The notes beneath the pieces are model-generated. The model was not told the DNA's origin and did no database searches. It saw nothing but the letters and a program-made list of their open reading frames with translations. A stretch of DNA of 64,000 nt, taken from positions 58,898 through 122,897 of the forward strand of contig NZ_JARVSD010000022.1 in the NCBI RefSeq assembly GCF_030209445.1, given 5' to 3'. Positions 1-8,567 of this stretch are shown piece by piece (positions within the stretch are counted from its first letter, which is position 1; the number at the start of each line of letters is the position of its first letter). The position numbers and the translations under genes were made by a program. Origin of the DNA: Promicromonospora sp. MEB111 (GTDB lineage: Bacteria > Actinomycetota > Actinomycetes > Actinomycetales > Cellulomonadaceae).

Positions 1-1284
1 GGCTCGGGCTATGGCGCGATCACGGGGCAGGGCAACGGGCAGGGCGGCCGGGAGCACGGCCAGAAGGCCGACCAGCTCCCCGGCTACCGCAAGATCGACG
101 ATCCGGCAGCGCGCGAGCACGTCGCGGCCGTCTGGGGCGTGGACCCCGACTCCCTGCCCGGCCCCGGCCTGCCGGCGGTGCAGCTCCTCCGGTCCCTCGG
201 GGCCGTGGACCCTGACGGCGCGACCACGCCGGGCCGGCCCCGCGCCCTGCTGGTGCACGGGTCCAACCTCGTCGTCAGCGCCCCGAACGCGGGCAGCGTG
301 ATCGAAAGGCTGCGCAGCCTCGACCTCCTGGTGGTCTGCGACTTCGTCCCGAGCGAGACGGCGCTGCTCGCCGACGTGGTGCTCCCCGTGACCCAGTGGG
401 CCGAGGAGGAGGGCACCATGACGTCGCTCGAGGGGCGCGTCATCCGCCGTCGGGCCGCCGTCCGGGCGCCGGGCGAGGCGCGCTCCGAGCTGTGGATCCT
501 CGCGGAGCTGGCGCGCCGGCTCGGCGCGGACGAGAAGCTCGCCTTCCCGACCGACCCCGCCGTGGTGTTCGACGAGCTCGCCCGCGCGTCCGCGGGTGGC
601 CCCGCCGACTACTCCGGGCTGTCCCACGCACGGCTCGACGCCGACGAGGCGGCCGGCGGCCCGGGCCTGTTCTGGCCGGTCCCGGCCGGCACCGCGGACG
701 TGTCAGACCCACAGTTCCCTGGGGTGACCCGTAGGTCTGACACGTCGCCGCACCCCGGGACGCCCCGGCTCTTCCTCGACCGGTTCGCGACACCCGACGG
801 GCGGGCGCGCATGGTGCCCGTCGACCATGTGGGCCCGAGCGACGACGTGCGGCCCGACGCTCCGTTCTACCTGGTCACCGGCCGGGTGCTGCAGCACTAC
901 CAGTCGGGCGCGCAGACGCACCGCGTGGCCGAGCTGGAGAAGCTGGTGGCCGAGCCGTACGTGGAGCTGCACCCGGTGCTCGGCTTCCGGATCGGCGTGC
1001 CCGACGGCGCCCGCGTGCGCCTCACCAGCGCCCGTGGCCGGGTCGAGGCGACGGCGCGCTGGACCGATGCCGTACGTCCCGACACCGTGTTCATGCCGTT
1101 CCATTGGAGCGGCGTCGGGTCGGTCAACCAGGTGACGACGGATGCCACGGACCCGATCTCCGGGATGCCGGAGTTCAAGGTCTGCGCGGTGGACGTCGCG
1201 GTGGTGGATGCCGCAGTGGTGGACGCTCCGGCGGTCGACGCGCTCGACCGGCCGGGCACCCTACAGAAGGAGCTCTCGACATGA
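1..1284 (+). CDS. Assimilatory nitrate reductase catalytic subunit, C-terminal part (5' end outside window)
   Basis: About 427 C-terminal residues of a molybdopterin-dependent nitrate reductase that reduces nitrate to nitrite in the cytoplasm. The visible part opens with a Gly/Gln-rich stretch (GYGAITGQGNGQGG, then KADQLPGYR) typical of the assimilatory NarB/NasA/NasC family. It ends with the molybdopterin dinucleotide-binding domain (FYLVTGRVLQHYQSG, then FMPFHWSG). The extreme tail is a low-complexity run of VDA units. The stop TGA overlaps the ATG of the next gene, so the two are translationally coupled. Downstream genes supply electrons, nitrite reduction and siroheme. Oddity: a 50-bp palindromic repeat (697-746) is read in frame between the catalytic and cofactor-binding parts. 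No C-terminal BFD-type cysteine cluster is present here; that module sits in the next protein. Confidence 0.9.
   Translation, partial: GSGYGAITGQGNGQGGREHGQKADQLPGYRKIDDPAAREHVAAVWGVDPDSLPGPGLPAVQLLRSLGAVDPDGATTPGRPRALLVHGSNLVVSAPNAGSVIERLRSLDLLVVCDFVPSETALLADVVLPVTQWAEEEGTMTSLEGRVIRRRAAVRAPGEARSELWILAELARRLGADEKLAFPTDPAVVFDELARASAGGPADYSGLSHARLDADEAAGGPGLFWPVPAGTADVSDPQFPGVTRRSDTSPHPGTPRLFLDRFATPDGRARMVPVDHVGPSDDVRPDAPFYLVTGRVLQHYQSGAQTHRVAELEKLVAEPYVELHPVLGFRIGVPDGARVRLTSARGRVEATARWTDAVRPDTVFMPFHWSGVGSVNQVTTDATDPISGMPEFKVCAVDVAVVDAAVVDAPAVDALDRPGTLQKELST
697..746. repeat. Palindromic repeat copy 1, in frame inside nitrate reductase
   Basis: Outer arms GACGTGTCAGAC and GTCTGACACGTC are perfect inverted copies. 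The centre carries CCCTGGGGTGA. The element is translated as DVSDPQ...SDTS. The same arms occur at 9017, 24361, 40530, 43495 and 61139. Its centre is nearly the reverse complement of that in the copy at 9017, so the two are inverted relatives. Confidence 0.85.
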
Positions 1285-3023
1285 ACCTGCGTGTCCCTGT
1301 GAAGGTCGTCGTGGTCGGTTTCGGGATGGTCGGTTCCCGGCTCGTCGACGAGCTGCTGCGCCGCGAGCCCGAGGCCTTCGACATCACGGTGCTCGGCAGC
1401 GAGCCCTACGAGCCGTACAACCGCGTGCTGCTCAGCGACGTGGTGGCCGGCCGGACCGACGTCGCGGCCATCACGATGCCCCTGCCCGACGGCGCCCGCG
1501 TCACCGTGCGCCGAGGCGTCACCGCGACGTCGATCGACCGGGAGTCGCGCGTGGTGCACGCCGACGACGGCACCGCGCACCCCTACGACCACGTGGTGCT
1601 GGCGACCGGCGCGGCGGCCCGGATCCCGCCGATCCCGGGCCTGCGCACGCCCGACGGCGGCCTGCCCGCCGGGGTGCACGCGCTGCGCAACCTCGACGAC
1701 GCCCGCGAGATCGTGGCCGCCACGGTCAACTCGCCGCGCGCCGTGGTGGTCGGCGGCGGCGTGCTGGGCCTGGAGGCCGCCGTCGGTCTCGCCGGCCGCG
1801 GCCTGAACGTGACGCTCGTCCACAACGTCCAGGCCATCATGGAGCGCCAGCTCGTCCCGGAGGCCGCCGACGTCGTCCGGGCCGGGCTGGAGGGTCAGGG
1901 CGTCACCGTGCGGCCGAACAGCATCTCCAGCGAGGTGCTCGTGGCGGGCGGCCGCGCCGTCGGCATCCGGGTCCGGGACAACGCGGGTGCGGCGTCGGCG
2001 GGTGCTGCATCGGCGGGCGGCTCGGCGGGCGCCGCCGTGCGCGACGAAGTGGTCGCCGCGCGGCTGATCGTGTTCTCCGTCGGCACCATCCCCGAGACAG
2101 GGCTTGCCGCGGCGGCGGGGCTGACGACGGACCGCGGCGTCGTCGTCGGGTACGACCTCGCCAGCCCGGACGACCCGCGCGTGCACGCGATCGGCGACTG
2201 CGCGCAGCCCCCGAGCGGCTCGCGGGGGCTCGTCGCGGAGGGGTGGGACCAAGCACGCCGCCTGGCGGAGCACCTGGTCTCGCTGGTGGAGCCGGTCGCA
2301 CCGGCCGTCGCGTCGGCCGTTGCGCCGGCCGTCGTGACGCCGGCGGGTGTCGCGGGTGGTGCGCCGGGCGATCCCGCCGGGGCCCGGCCGACGGCGCACC
2401 TCCGGCTACCGCACGACGGCGCCCAGCCCAGCATGGCGGTGCGGCTCGGAGCCCTGCTGACCAGCGGTGCGACGACAAGCCGCGCCCAGACGGACCGGGG
2501 GATCGACACGCGCGGGACCGACGTCGTGAAGGTCAAGGCCGGCCCGCTCAGCGTCACCACGATGGGGGTCTGCGGCCCGTCGCGCCCGGACGAGCTGACG
2601 CAGCGCGCGATCCGCCTCGCCGATCCCAGAGCGGGCCGGTTCATCGAGGTGGTGGTCTCCGACGGCATCCTCGTGGGGGCCACGTGCGTGGGCGACCCGC
2701 GCGTCGCCGCCGACCTCACCGCCGCCTACACCCGCCGCACCCCCGCGCCGCTGGACCCCGCGTTCCTGCTGCTCACCCCGGTGATGGCGGCGGCGGCCCC
2801 GGCGTCGTCCCCCGAACACATGCCCGAGGACGCCGTGGTGTGCCGCTGCAACGGTGTGACCAAGGGCGACATCGCGGGCGCGTGCCCGCCGGGTGCGCAC
2901 TCGGTCGAGGAGGTCGTGCGCGAGACCCGCGCGACGACGGGCTGCGGCTCGTGCAAGGACGCCGTCTGCGGCCTGGTTGACTGGCTCCGGTCGACGGCGG
3001 AGGCGGTCCCGGAACCGGCATGA
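1281..3023 (+). CDS. NasB-like FAD/NAD(P)H oxidoreductase with BFD-type [2Fe-2S] domain (nitrate reductase electron-transfer subunit)
   Basis: A 580-residue pyridine-nucleotide disulfide-oxidoreductase-type flavoprotein, probably passing electrons from NAD(P)H to the nitrate reductase upstream. The N-terminal FAD-binding Rossmann motif is VVVGFGMVGSRL (about residues 8-19). The NAD(P)H-binding motif is VVVGGGVLGLEAA (about 155). The second FAD segment is VHAIGDCA (about 303). A BFD-like Fe-S domain closes the protein with CRC near residue 523 and CGSC about 35 residues later. It resembles the N-terminal half of NirB but lacks the siroheme/4Fe-4S sulfite-reductase part, which is why it is read as NasB-like. 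The ATG overlaps the preceding stop. Two Ala/Gly/Val-rich low-complexity insertions (around residues 235 and 340) are unusual. Transcription probably ends in the hairpin at 3032-3106. Confidence 0.8.
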   Translation: MNLRVPVKVVVVGFGMVGSRLVDELLRREPEAFDITVLGSEPYEPYNRVLLSDVVAGRTDVAAITMPLPDGARVTVRRGVTATSIDRESRVVHADDGTAHPYDHVVLATGAAARIPPIPGLRTPDGGLPAGVHALRNLDDAREIVAATVNSPRAVVVGGGVLGLEAAVGLAGRGLNVTLVHNVQAIMERQLVPEAADVVRAGLEGQGVTVRPNSISSEVLVAGGRAVGIRVRDNAGAASAGAASAGGSAGAAVRDEVVAARLIVFSVGTIPETGLAAAAGLTTDRGVVVGYDLASPDDPRVHAIGDCAQPPSGSRGLVAEGWDQARRLAEHLVSLVEPVAPAVASAVAPAVVTPAGVAGGAPGDPAGARPTAHLRLPHDGAQPSMAVRLGALLTSGATTSRAQTDRGIDTRGTDVVKVKAGPLSVTTMGVCGPSRPDELTQRAIRLADPRAGRFIEVVVSDGILVGATCVGDPRVAADLTAAYTRRTPAPLDPAFLLLTPVMAAAAPASSPEHMPEDAVVCRCNGVTKGDIAGACPPGAHSVEEVVRETRATTGCGSCKDAVCGLVDWLRSTAEAVPEPA

Positions 3024-3031
3024 CGTGCGGG

Positions 3032-3106
3032 AGGTGCGCTTCTACCCAGTCATCCGGCCCGGAATCACGGGGTTTCCGGGCCGGATGACTGGGTAGAAGC
3101 GCACCT
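3032..3106. terminator. Bidirectional terminator-like perfect 33-bp inverted repeat
   Basis: Arms 3032-3064 and 3074-3106 are perfectly complementary over 33 bp around a 9-base loop. It lies exactly between two convergent genes and abuts the stop codon of the minus-strand methyltransferase. There is no long T-run, so termination is inferred from position and stem strength. The arm sequence is unrelated to the GTCAGAC repeat family. Confidence 0.75.
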
Positions 3107-3871
3107 TCAGCCCAGCGGGCGGGTCCACTCCAGCGTGTAGCGGAAGAACAGCCGACGGCGGAGCCGCGCCCCCGGCAGCACGGCGCGTGCGGTCCGGGAG
3201 ATCTCCGCGAACGTCTCGGCGGGGTCGCGCACCGGCATCATGGGTTCGCCGTCCGCTCGGTCGCCGTCCGCTCGGTCGCCGTCCGCCCCGCCGTTGCCCG
3301 CGCCGGGACGGTCGCCGTCCGCGCCGCCACCGCCGTCGTCCACAGGGGCACGGACCGGCTGTGGATGCTTGATCAGCCCGACCAGCGGGTTGAGCAGGGA
3401 CGACGGGAGGTCCCACGCGAGGTCGGTCAGCGAGTCGGCCCACGCCAGGCCGACCACCAGCAGCCGCCCGCCGGGCGTGAGCAGCCCGGCAGCGTGCCGG
3501 AGCGCAGCCTCCAGCGGCAGGTGGTGCAGCACCGCGACCATCGTGACGGCGTCGAACGTGCCGTCGACCTCCTCGAACCGGGCGTGCCGCACGGTCACCG
3601 CGAGATCGCCTGCGAACCGCTCGGCGGCGATCGCGGCCATGGCGGCGTCGGCGTCCACGCCGAGCACCTCGTCGAACCGCCCGCGCAGCCGGCCCAGCAG
3701 GAGCCCGTTGCCGCAGCCGACGTCAAGCACACGGAGCCGCCGGGCCGGGAGCCGCCGCAGGATCCACCCGTGGAAGTGGTCGTTGTGGCTCCACGGGTGC
3801 CGCTGGTTGACCCGGTGCAGCCAGCGTCCGCCGGCCCGCACCAACGGGTTGGGCACGGTCCGGATGTCCAC
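3107..3871 (-). CDS. Class I SAM-dependent methyltransferase
   Basis: A 254-residue protein with the SAM-binding motif I VLDVGCGNGLLLGRL (about residues 47-61). An acidic strand-2 end (GVDAD), a motif IV-like FDAVTMVAVLHHLPLE and a late motif around LTPGGRLLVVGLA follow. Substrate is unknown. Residues about 190-225 form a low-complexity insertion (repeated DGDRA units) encoded by a 15-bp tandem repeat at roughly 3245-3330. The GTG start fits a leaderless arrangement: on the minus strand TAGCGT (3878-3883) lies six bases before it. The gene is convergent with the nitrate genes and interrupts the nitrate/nitrite cluster, so a direct role in nitrogen assimilation is not implied. Confidence 0.75.
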   Translation of the reverse strand: MDIRTVPNPLVRAGGRWLHRVNQRHPWSHNDHFHGWILRRLPARRLRVLDVGCGNGLLLGRLRGRFDEVLGVDADAAMAAIAAERFAGDLAVTVRHARFEEVDGTFDAVTMVAVLHHLPLEAALRHAAGLLTPGGRLLVVGLAWADSLTDLAWDLPSSLLNPLVGLIKHPQPVRAPVDDGGGGADGDRPGAGNGGADGDRADGDRADGEPMMPVRDPAETFAEISRTARAVLPGARLRRRLFFRYTLEWTRPLG

Positions 3872-3939
3872 GGCGCCACGCTAGCGGTGCATCTCGGCGC
3901 GCGGCCAGGCGTCCTTGTCGGTACGCTCAACCGCATGTA

Positions 3940-3985
3940 ACTATCATTGGGGATAGTATCTTTCAAGATAGTAATAGGAGTCGAG
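3940..3985 (+). promoter_or_regulatory. AT-rich upstream region with repeated GATAGT motifs
   Basis: This is a local AT-rich patch in a GC-rich genome. ACTATC (3940-3945) faces GATAGT at 3952-3957 and again at 3967-3972, giving inverted and direct half-sites. A ribosome-binding AGGAG (3976-3980) lies five bases before the ATG at 3986. It looks like a promoter with possible operators for the ATPase gene. It probably arrived with that gene, which is inference from composition. Confidence 0.4.
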
Positions 3986-5416
3986 ATGTCGGAGTACGTC
4001 GAGCGGAGACGGCAGACCGCGGAGCTGCAGCACCTGCTCAACCAGGTGGCGAACGGGACGGATCGACCCGGTCGGGCCGTACTCATCCGTGGTCGACGCC
4101 GGGTGGGGAAGTCGCGTCTCGTCGAGGAGTTCATTCACAAGGCGGGGCTCCCCAGTATGTTCTTCACGGCGGCTGGCCGCTCGGTGCGTGATGACCTCGC
4201 GGCCTTCGCCCAGGACGCTGTCGCCTCAACCCTGCCTGGAGCGGAGCTGTTCGCTGGTGATCCGCCGTCGAGCTGGGACAACGCCCTTCGACTCCTCGTC
4301 GCAGCGCTCCCGACCGAGGGCCCCGCAATCGTGGTGCTGGATGAACTGCCGTACGTCACGGCAGCCGACGACGGCTTCGAGGGTGTGCTCCAGAGGCATT
4401 TCGACCGTGAGCTCAGCAGGCGTCCCGTGCTGCTCATCGGGATCGGTTCTGACCTGGCGATGATGGAGGCGCTCAACGACTACGACCGGCCCTTCCATCA
4501 GAGGGCGACCGAGATGGTTGTTCCTCCGCTCTCGCCGACCGAGGTAGGGCAAATGCTCTCGCTCTCGCCCGGGGACGCGTTCGATGCCTATCTCGTGAGT
4601 GGCGGTCTCCCTCTGATCTGCCGGGACTGGGGCAAGGGCCAGGGCCTGTGGGCCTACCTCGAGGAGGCGCTCACGCATCCGACGTCGTCGCTCCTGGTGA
4701 GTGCCGAAAGGTCGCTCGCTGCTGAGTTTCCGGGTGACGTGCAGGCTCGCCGAGTGCTCGAGGTGATCGGCCAGGGTCAACGCCGGTTCACCGAGATCGG
4801 CTCGAAGGCCGGCGACCTGAGGGCGACCTCCCTGACCCGGTCTCTCGATCTGCTCAAGACGAAGCGCGTGGTGGTGTCCGAGCGGCCGCTCTCGCTCAGG
4901 ACGTCGACCGACACGAGGTACCGGATCGTCGATCCGTACCTGTTGTTCTGGCTCCACTTTCTCGGTCCTCACCTCGCCGAGATCGAACGAGGCCGAGGTG
5001 ACCGCGTCCTCCACCGGGTCCGTGACGAGTGGACGCGGTGGCGAGGTCGTGCCATCGAACCGGTCGTCCGGGAGTCGATCGCCCTGATGCGACATGCGGA
5101 ACTGCCGGTGCCTGTGGACGGGTCGATGTCGGTCGGGGGTTTCTGGAACCGCACCAACAGCGTTGAGGTCGACCTCGTTCTGGCAGACAAGGAGCCTGTC
5201 GCGAAGAGCGTCTACGGCGTGGGCTCGATCAAGTGGACCACCAAGCCGTTCGGCGTCAGGGAGCTCGGGGAGCTCATCGCTCACCGGGCTCAGGTGCCTG
5301 GCGCGACGGAGAGCACCGGCCTCGTGGTCGTCAGCCGGAACGGTGTCGACGACCAGGTCCGTGCGTCCGAAGCGGTTGTGCTCGGTCCGGATGAGCTGCT
5401 TGCCCAGTGGAACTGA
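3986..5416 (+). CDS. DUF234-type AAA/STAND ATPase (archaeal-ATPase-like)
   Basis: A 476-residue ATPase. Walker A is GRRRVGKSRL near residue 30 and Walker B is VVLDELPYV near residue 118. A winged-helix-like middle follows, then a C-terminal domain with E-x-D (VEVDLVLADKE) and a downstream IKWTTKPFG. That arrangement resembles the DUF234/PD-(D/E)XK-like tail of this ATPase family. Such proteins are common mobile-island or defence-associated genes whose function is generally unknown. The ATG at 3986 is chosen because AGGAG precedes it; an in-frame start at 3947 lacks this. Codon use is visibly less GC-biased than in neighbours and the upstream region is AT-rich. Both suggest horizontal acquisition into the nitrate/nitrite cluster. 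Confidence 0.7.
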   Translation: MSEYVERRRQTAELQHLLNQVANGTDRPGRAVLIRGRRRVGKSRLVEEFIHKAGLPSMFFTAAGRSVRDDLAAFAQDAVASTLPGAELFAGDPPSSWDNALRLLVAALPTEGPAIVVLDELPYVTAADDGFEGVLQRHFDRELSRRPVLLIGIGSDLAMMEALNDYDRPFHQRATEMVVPPLSPTEVGQMLSLSPGDAFDAYLVSGGLPLICRDWGKGQGLWAYLEEALTHPTSSLLVSAERSLAAEFPGDVQARRVLEVIGQGQRRFTEIGSKAGDLRATSLTRSLDLLKTKRVVVSERPLSLRTSTDTRYRIVDPYLLFWLHFLGPHLAEIERGRGDRVLHRVRDEWTRWRGRAIEPVVRESIALMRHAELPVPVDGSMSVGGFWNRTNSVEVDLVLADKEPVAKSVYGVGSIKWTTKPFGVRELGELIAHRAQVPGATESTGLVVVSRNGVDDQVRASEAVVLGPDELLAQWN

Positions 5417-5471
5417 TCCCTACCCGCTCACCGGGCCGCGATCGGCCCTGTGAGGAAGATGTTCGGCTCGG

Positions 5472-5520
5472 GTAACCGAGGGCGCACCAGCGCGAAAAAC
5501 CCGCGACCTACGGTCAAGAC
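5472..5520 (+). promoter_or_regulatory. Probable nirB promoter with leaderless spacing and possible GlnR-like half-sites
   Basis: TACGGT (5509-5514) stands six bases before the nirB ATG, the spacing of a -10 element in a leaderless gene. There is no Shine-Dalgarno sequence. Upstream, GTAAC (5472-5476) and a GAAAA at 5494 recall the alternating GTnAC/GAAAC half-sites of actinobacterial GlnR boxes. The match is weak and the assignment is speculative. Confidence 0.35.
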
Positions 5521-8145
5521 ATGGTCAATTCCGGCAATCCTCAGCACCTTGTGGTGATCGGCGGTGGCATGGTCGCGCAGCGGCTCGTCGAGGCGCTGCG
5601 CGCCCGGGACGACGCCGGTCGCTACCACGTCACCGTCTTCGCGGAAGAGCCCCGCGCGCCCTACGACCGCGTGGGCCTGACCCGCTGGTTCGACGAGGGC
5701 CCCGAGGGCATCGCCCTGGGCGACCCGGCCCTGTGGGCGGACCCGCTCGTCACCCTGCACACCGACCGCAAGATCGAGTCGATCGACCGCGCGGCGAAGA
5801 CGGTCACCGACCGCCTCGGCCACGTGCACCGCTACGGCGAGCTGGTGCTCGCCACGGGTTCCAGCGCCGCGATGCCGCCCATCCCCGGGAACGACCTCCC
5901 CGGCGTCTTCGTCTACCGCACCATCGACGACGTCGCGGCCCTGCGCGGCTGGGTCGAGGAGAAGCGCCGGAGCTACCCCGAGGGCAAGCCGGTCCGCGGC
6001 GCCGTCATCGGCGGTGGCCTGCTGGGCCTGGAGGCCGCCGGGGCCCTGACCGCGCTGGACGCGCAGGCCACCGTGATCGAGTTCGGCACCCACCTCATGG
6101 GTGTCCAGGTCGACCTCGGCGGCGGCCACGCGCTGAAGCGCCTGATCAACGGCAAGGGCATCGGCGTCCGCGCGGAGACCGCGACCAGCCAGATGAAGCC
6201 CCACCGGCGTACCGGCCACGTGGGCCGCCTGGACTTCGCCGACGGCGGGCGGCTCGACGTCGACGTCGTCGTGGTCGCCACCGGCGTGCGCCCCCGGGAC
6301 GAGCTCGGCCGGGCGGCCGGGCTGCCGATCGGCGAGCGCGGCGGCGTCGTCGTCGACCTGACCTGCCGCACCGAGGACCCGCACGTCTGGGCCGTCGGGG
6401 AGGTCGCCTGCATCGAGGGACGCTGCCTCGGCCTGGTGGCGCCCGGCAACACGATGGCCGAGGTGGTCGTGGACCGGCTGCTCGGCGGCCTGGCCGAGTT
6501 CCCCGGGGCCGACACCGCGACCAAGCTCAAGCTCTCCGGTGTCGACGTCGCGTCGTTCGGCGACGCGCACGCCCGCACCGAGGACGCCGTCGAGGTGGTC
6601 TGGGCCGACCCCGTGGCCGGCGTCTACAAGAAGCTCGTCCTGTCCGACGACGCCCGCACCCTCCTGGGCGGCGTCTTCGTGGGCGACGCCGGACCCTACG
6701 CCAGCCTGCGCCCCATGCTCGGGGCGGAGCTGCCCGGCGACGACCCGAGCGCGTTCCTGCTCCCGGAGGGCGGCGGCTCCGCCCCGGGCCTGGAGCTGCC
6801 GGACGACGCCAACGTCTGCTCCTGCAACAGTGTCTCGGCGGGCACCATCCGCGGCGCCGTCACCGAGCACCAGTGCACCGACGTGCCGGGCGTGAAGGCC
6901 TGCACCCGGGCCGGCACCACCTGCGGCGCCTGCCTGCCGCTGGTCAAGAAGCTCGTGGACACCGAGCTGGAGCGCGCGGGCATCGAGGTCAGCACGGCCC
7001 TGTGCGAGCACTTCGAGATGTCCCGCGCCCAGCTCTTCGACGCCGTCCGGGTCGCCGACCTGCACTCGTTCAGCGACATCGTGGCCCGGTTCGGGAGCGG
7101 CACGACGGCGGACGGCGCGGCCGCCACCGCGAAGGGCCGCGGCTGCGACATCTGCAAGCCCGTCGTAGCGTCCGTCCTGGCGAGCCTCGGCAACGGGCAC
7201 ATCCTGGCCGGCGAGCAGTCGACGCTCCAGGACACCAACGACCACATGCTCGCCAACCTGCAGAAGGACGGCACCTACTCGGTGGTGCCCCGGATGCCCG
7301 GCGGCGAGGTCACGCCGGAGGGGCTCATCGTGGTGGGCGAGGTCGCGCGCGACTTCGGGCTCTACACGAAGATCACGGGCGGCCAGCGCATCGACATGTT
7401 CGGCGCCCGCGTGGAGCAGCTCCCGGACATCTGGCGCCGGCTGGTCGACGCCGGCTTCGAGTCCGGGCACGCCTACGGCAAGTCGCTGCGCACCGTGAAG
7501 TCGTGCGTCGGTTCCACGTGGTGCCGGTACGGCGTGCAGGACTCCGTGGGCATGGCCGTCGAGCTGGAGCTGCGCTACCGCGGCCTGCGCTCGCCCCACA
7601 AGCTCAAGATGGGCGTGTCCGGCTGCGCCCGCGAGTGCGCCGAGGCGCGCGGCAAGGACGTGGGCGTCATCGCCACGGACAAGGGCTGGAACATCTACGT
7701 GGGCGGCAACGGCGGTCAGACGCCGCGGCACGCGAAGCTGCTCGCGGAGGACCTGACGTCGCAGGAGCTCCTGCGCACCATCGACCGGTTCCTCATGTAC
7801 TACGTGCGCACGGCCGACCGGCTGCAGCGCACCGCGCCGTGGATCGAGGAGGTCGACGGCGGCCTGGACGGCGTGCGCGAGGTGATCATGGAGGACTCGC
7901 TCGGCATCTGCGCCGACCTGGACGCCGCGATGGCCCGCCACGTCGAGAACTACGAGGACGAGTGGAAGGCCGTGCTGGAGGACCCGGAGAAGCTGCGCCG
8001 GTTCTCCTCGTTCGTCAACGCCCCCAACGACGCCGACCCGTCGCTGGCCTATGTGACCGAGCGCGGCCAGCGCCGTCCGGCGACGTCGGCCGAGCGCGCG
8101 TCCGGCGTCGTCATCGCAGGCCCGAAGCTGGAGGTACGAGCATGA
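5521..8145 (+). CDS. nirB: Assimilatory nitrite reductase [NAD(P)H] large subunit NirB
   Basis: An 874-residue siroheme enzyme that reduces nitrite to ammonium in the cytoplasm, full length for NirB. Order of domains: FAD Rossmann motif VVIGGGMVAQRL (residues 9-20); NADH motif AVIGGGLLGLEAAG (about 161); BFD-like 2Fe-2S cysteines CSCN near residue 437 with CGAC about 35 residues later; a second cysteine pair in GCDICKP; the ferredoxin-like nitrite/sulfite reductase repeat; then the 4Fe-4S/siroheme cysteines CVGSTWC and GVSGCARECAEA (about residues 661-710). The stop overlaps the nirD ATG. Expression is probably under nitrogen control because nnaR follows in the same operon. Confidence 0.96.
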   Translation: MVNSGNPQHLVVIGGGMVAQRLVEALRARDDAGRYHVTVFAEEPRAPYDRVGLTRWFDEGPEGIALGDPALWADPLVTLHTDRKIESIDRAAKTVTDRLGHVHRYGELVLATGSSAAMPPIPGNDLPGVFVYRTIDDVAALRGWVEEKRRSYPEGKPVRGAVIGGGLLGLEAAGALTALDAQATVIEFGTHLMGVQVDLGGGHALKRLINGKGIGVRAETATSQMKPHRRTGHVGRLDFADGGRLDVDVVVVATGVRPRDELGRAAGLPIGERGGVVVDLTCRTEDPHVWAVGEVACIEGRCLGLVAPGNTMAEVVVDRLLGGLAEFPGADTATKLKLSGVDVASFGDAHARTEDAVEVVWADPVAGVYKKLVLSDDARTLLGGVFVGDAGPYASLRPMLGAELPGDDPSAFLLPEGGGSAPGLELPDDANVCSCNSVSAGTIRGAVTEHQCTDVPGVKACTRAGTTCGACLPLVKKLVDTELERAGIEVSTALCEHFEMSRAQLFDAVRVADLHSFSDIVARFGSGTTADGAAATAKGRGCDICKPVVASVLASLGNGHILAGEQSTLQDTNDHMLANLQKDGTYSVVPRMPGGEVTPEGLIVVGEVARDFGLYTKITGGQRIDMFGARVEQLPDIWRRLVDAGFESGHAYGKSLRTVKSCVGSTWCRYGVQDSVGMAVELELRYRGLRSPHKLKMGVSGCARECAEARGKDVGVIATDKGWNIYVGGNGGQTPRHAKLLAEDLTSQELLRTIDRFLMYYVRTADRLQRTAPWIEEVDGGLDGVREVIMEDSLGICADLDAAMARHVENYEDEWKAVLEDPEKLRRFSSFVNAPNDADPSLAYVTERGQRRPATSAERASGVVIAGPKLEVRA

Positions 8146-8567
8146 GCGTCAACGAGCTGGCGGAGACCCGGGTGGCTGGGGAGCCGACCGCCCCGAGCCG
8201 TTGGGAGCGGGCCTGCCTGCTCACCGACCTGTTCCCCGAGCGGGGCGCGGCGGCGCTCTTCGGGGACGTCCAGGTCGCCCTCTTCCGCCTGCCCGACGAC
8301 GCCGCCTACGGCGGCCACGCCGGGCGGGTGTACGCCGTGCAGAACCTGGACCCGTTCTCGGCGGCCAACGTGATGTCGCGCGGGATCGTCGGCACCCGCG
8401 GCGGCGAGCCCACGGTGGCTGCGCCGGTGTACAAGCAGGTGTTCTCCCTGGCCACGGGCGCGTGCCTGGTCCTGGCCGACAAGACCCCGAAGGACGACCT
8501 CCCCGCGGACCTGGTGACCTACCCGGTCGAGGTCCGCGACGGCGTGATCCACGTGGGCCTCCCGTGA
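8142..8567 (+). CDS. nirD: Nitrite reductase small subunit NirD (Rieske-like fold)
   Basis: A 141-residue partner of NirB. The core LFPERGAAALFGDVQVALFRL followed by VYAVQNLDPFSAANVMSRGIVG matches the NirD family. This family has the Rieske fold but lacks the Cys/His cluster ligands, and none are seen here. The first 25 or so residues are a variable extension. The ATG overlaps the nirB stop (ATGA), and its own stop overlaps the GTG of cobA. Large subunit, small subunit and siroheme enzyme are therefore translated in a tight series. Confidence 0.93.
   Translation: MSVNELAETRVAGEPTAPSRWERACLLTDLFPERGAAALFGDVQVALFRLPDDAAYGGHAGRVYAVQNLDPFSAANVMSRGIVGTRGGEPTVAAPVYKQVFSLATGACLVLADKTPKDDLPADLVTYPVEVRDGVIHVGLP

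Noticed and set aside
5428..7941. 837-codon open frame on the minus strand opposite nirB
   Set aside because: NirB is certain on the plus strand. The reverse frame is His/Val/Asp/Gly-rich low-complexity sequence with no motif, the usual shadow of GC-rich coding DNA.
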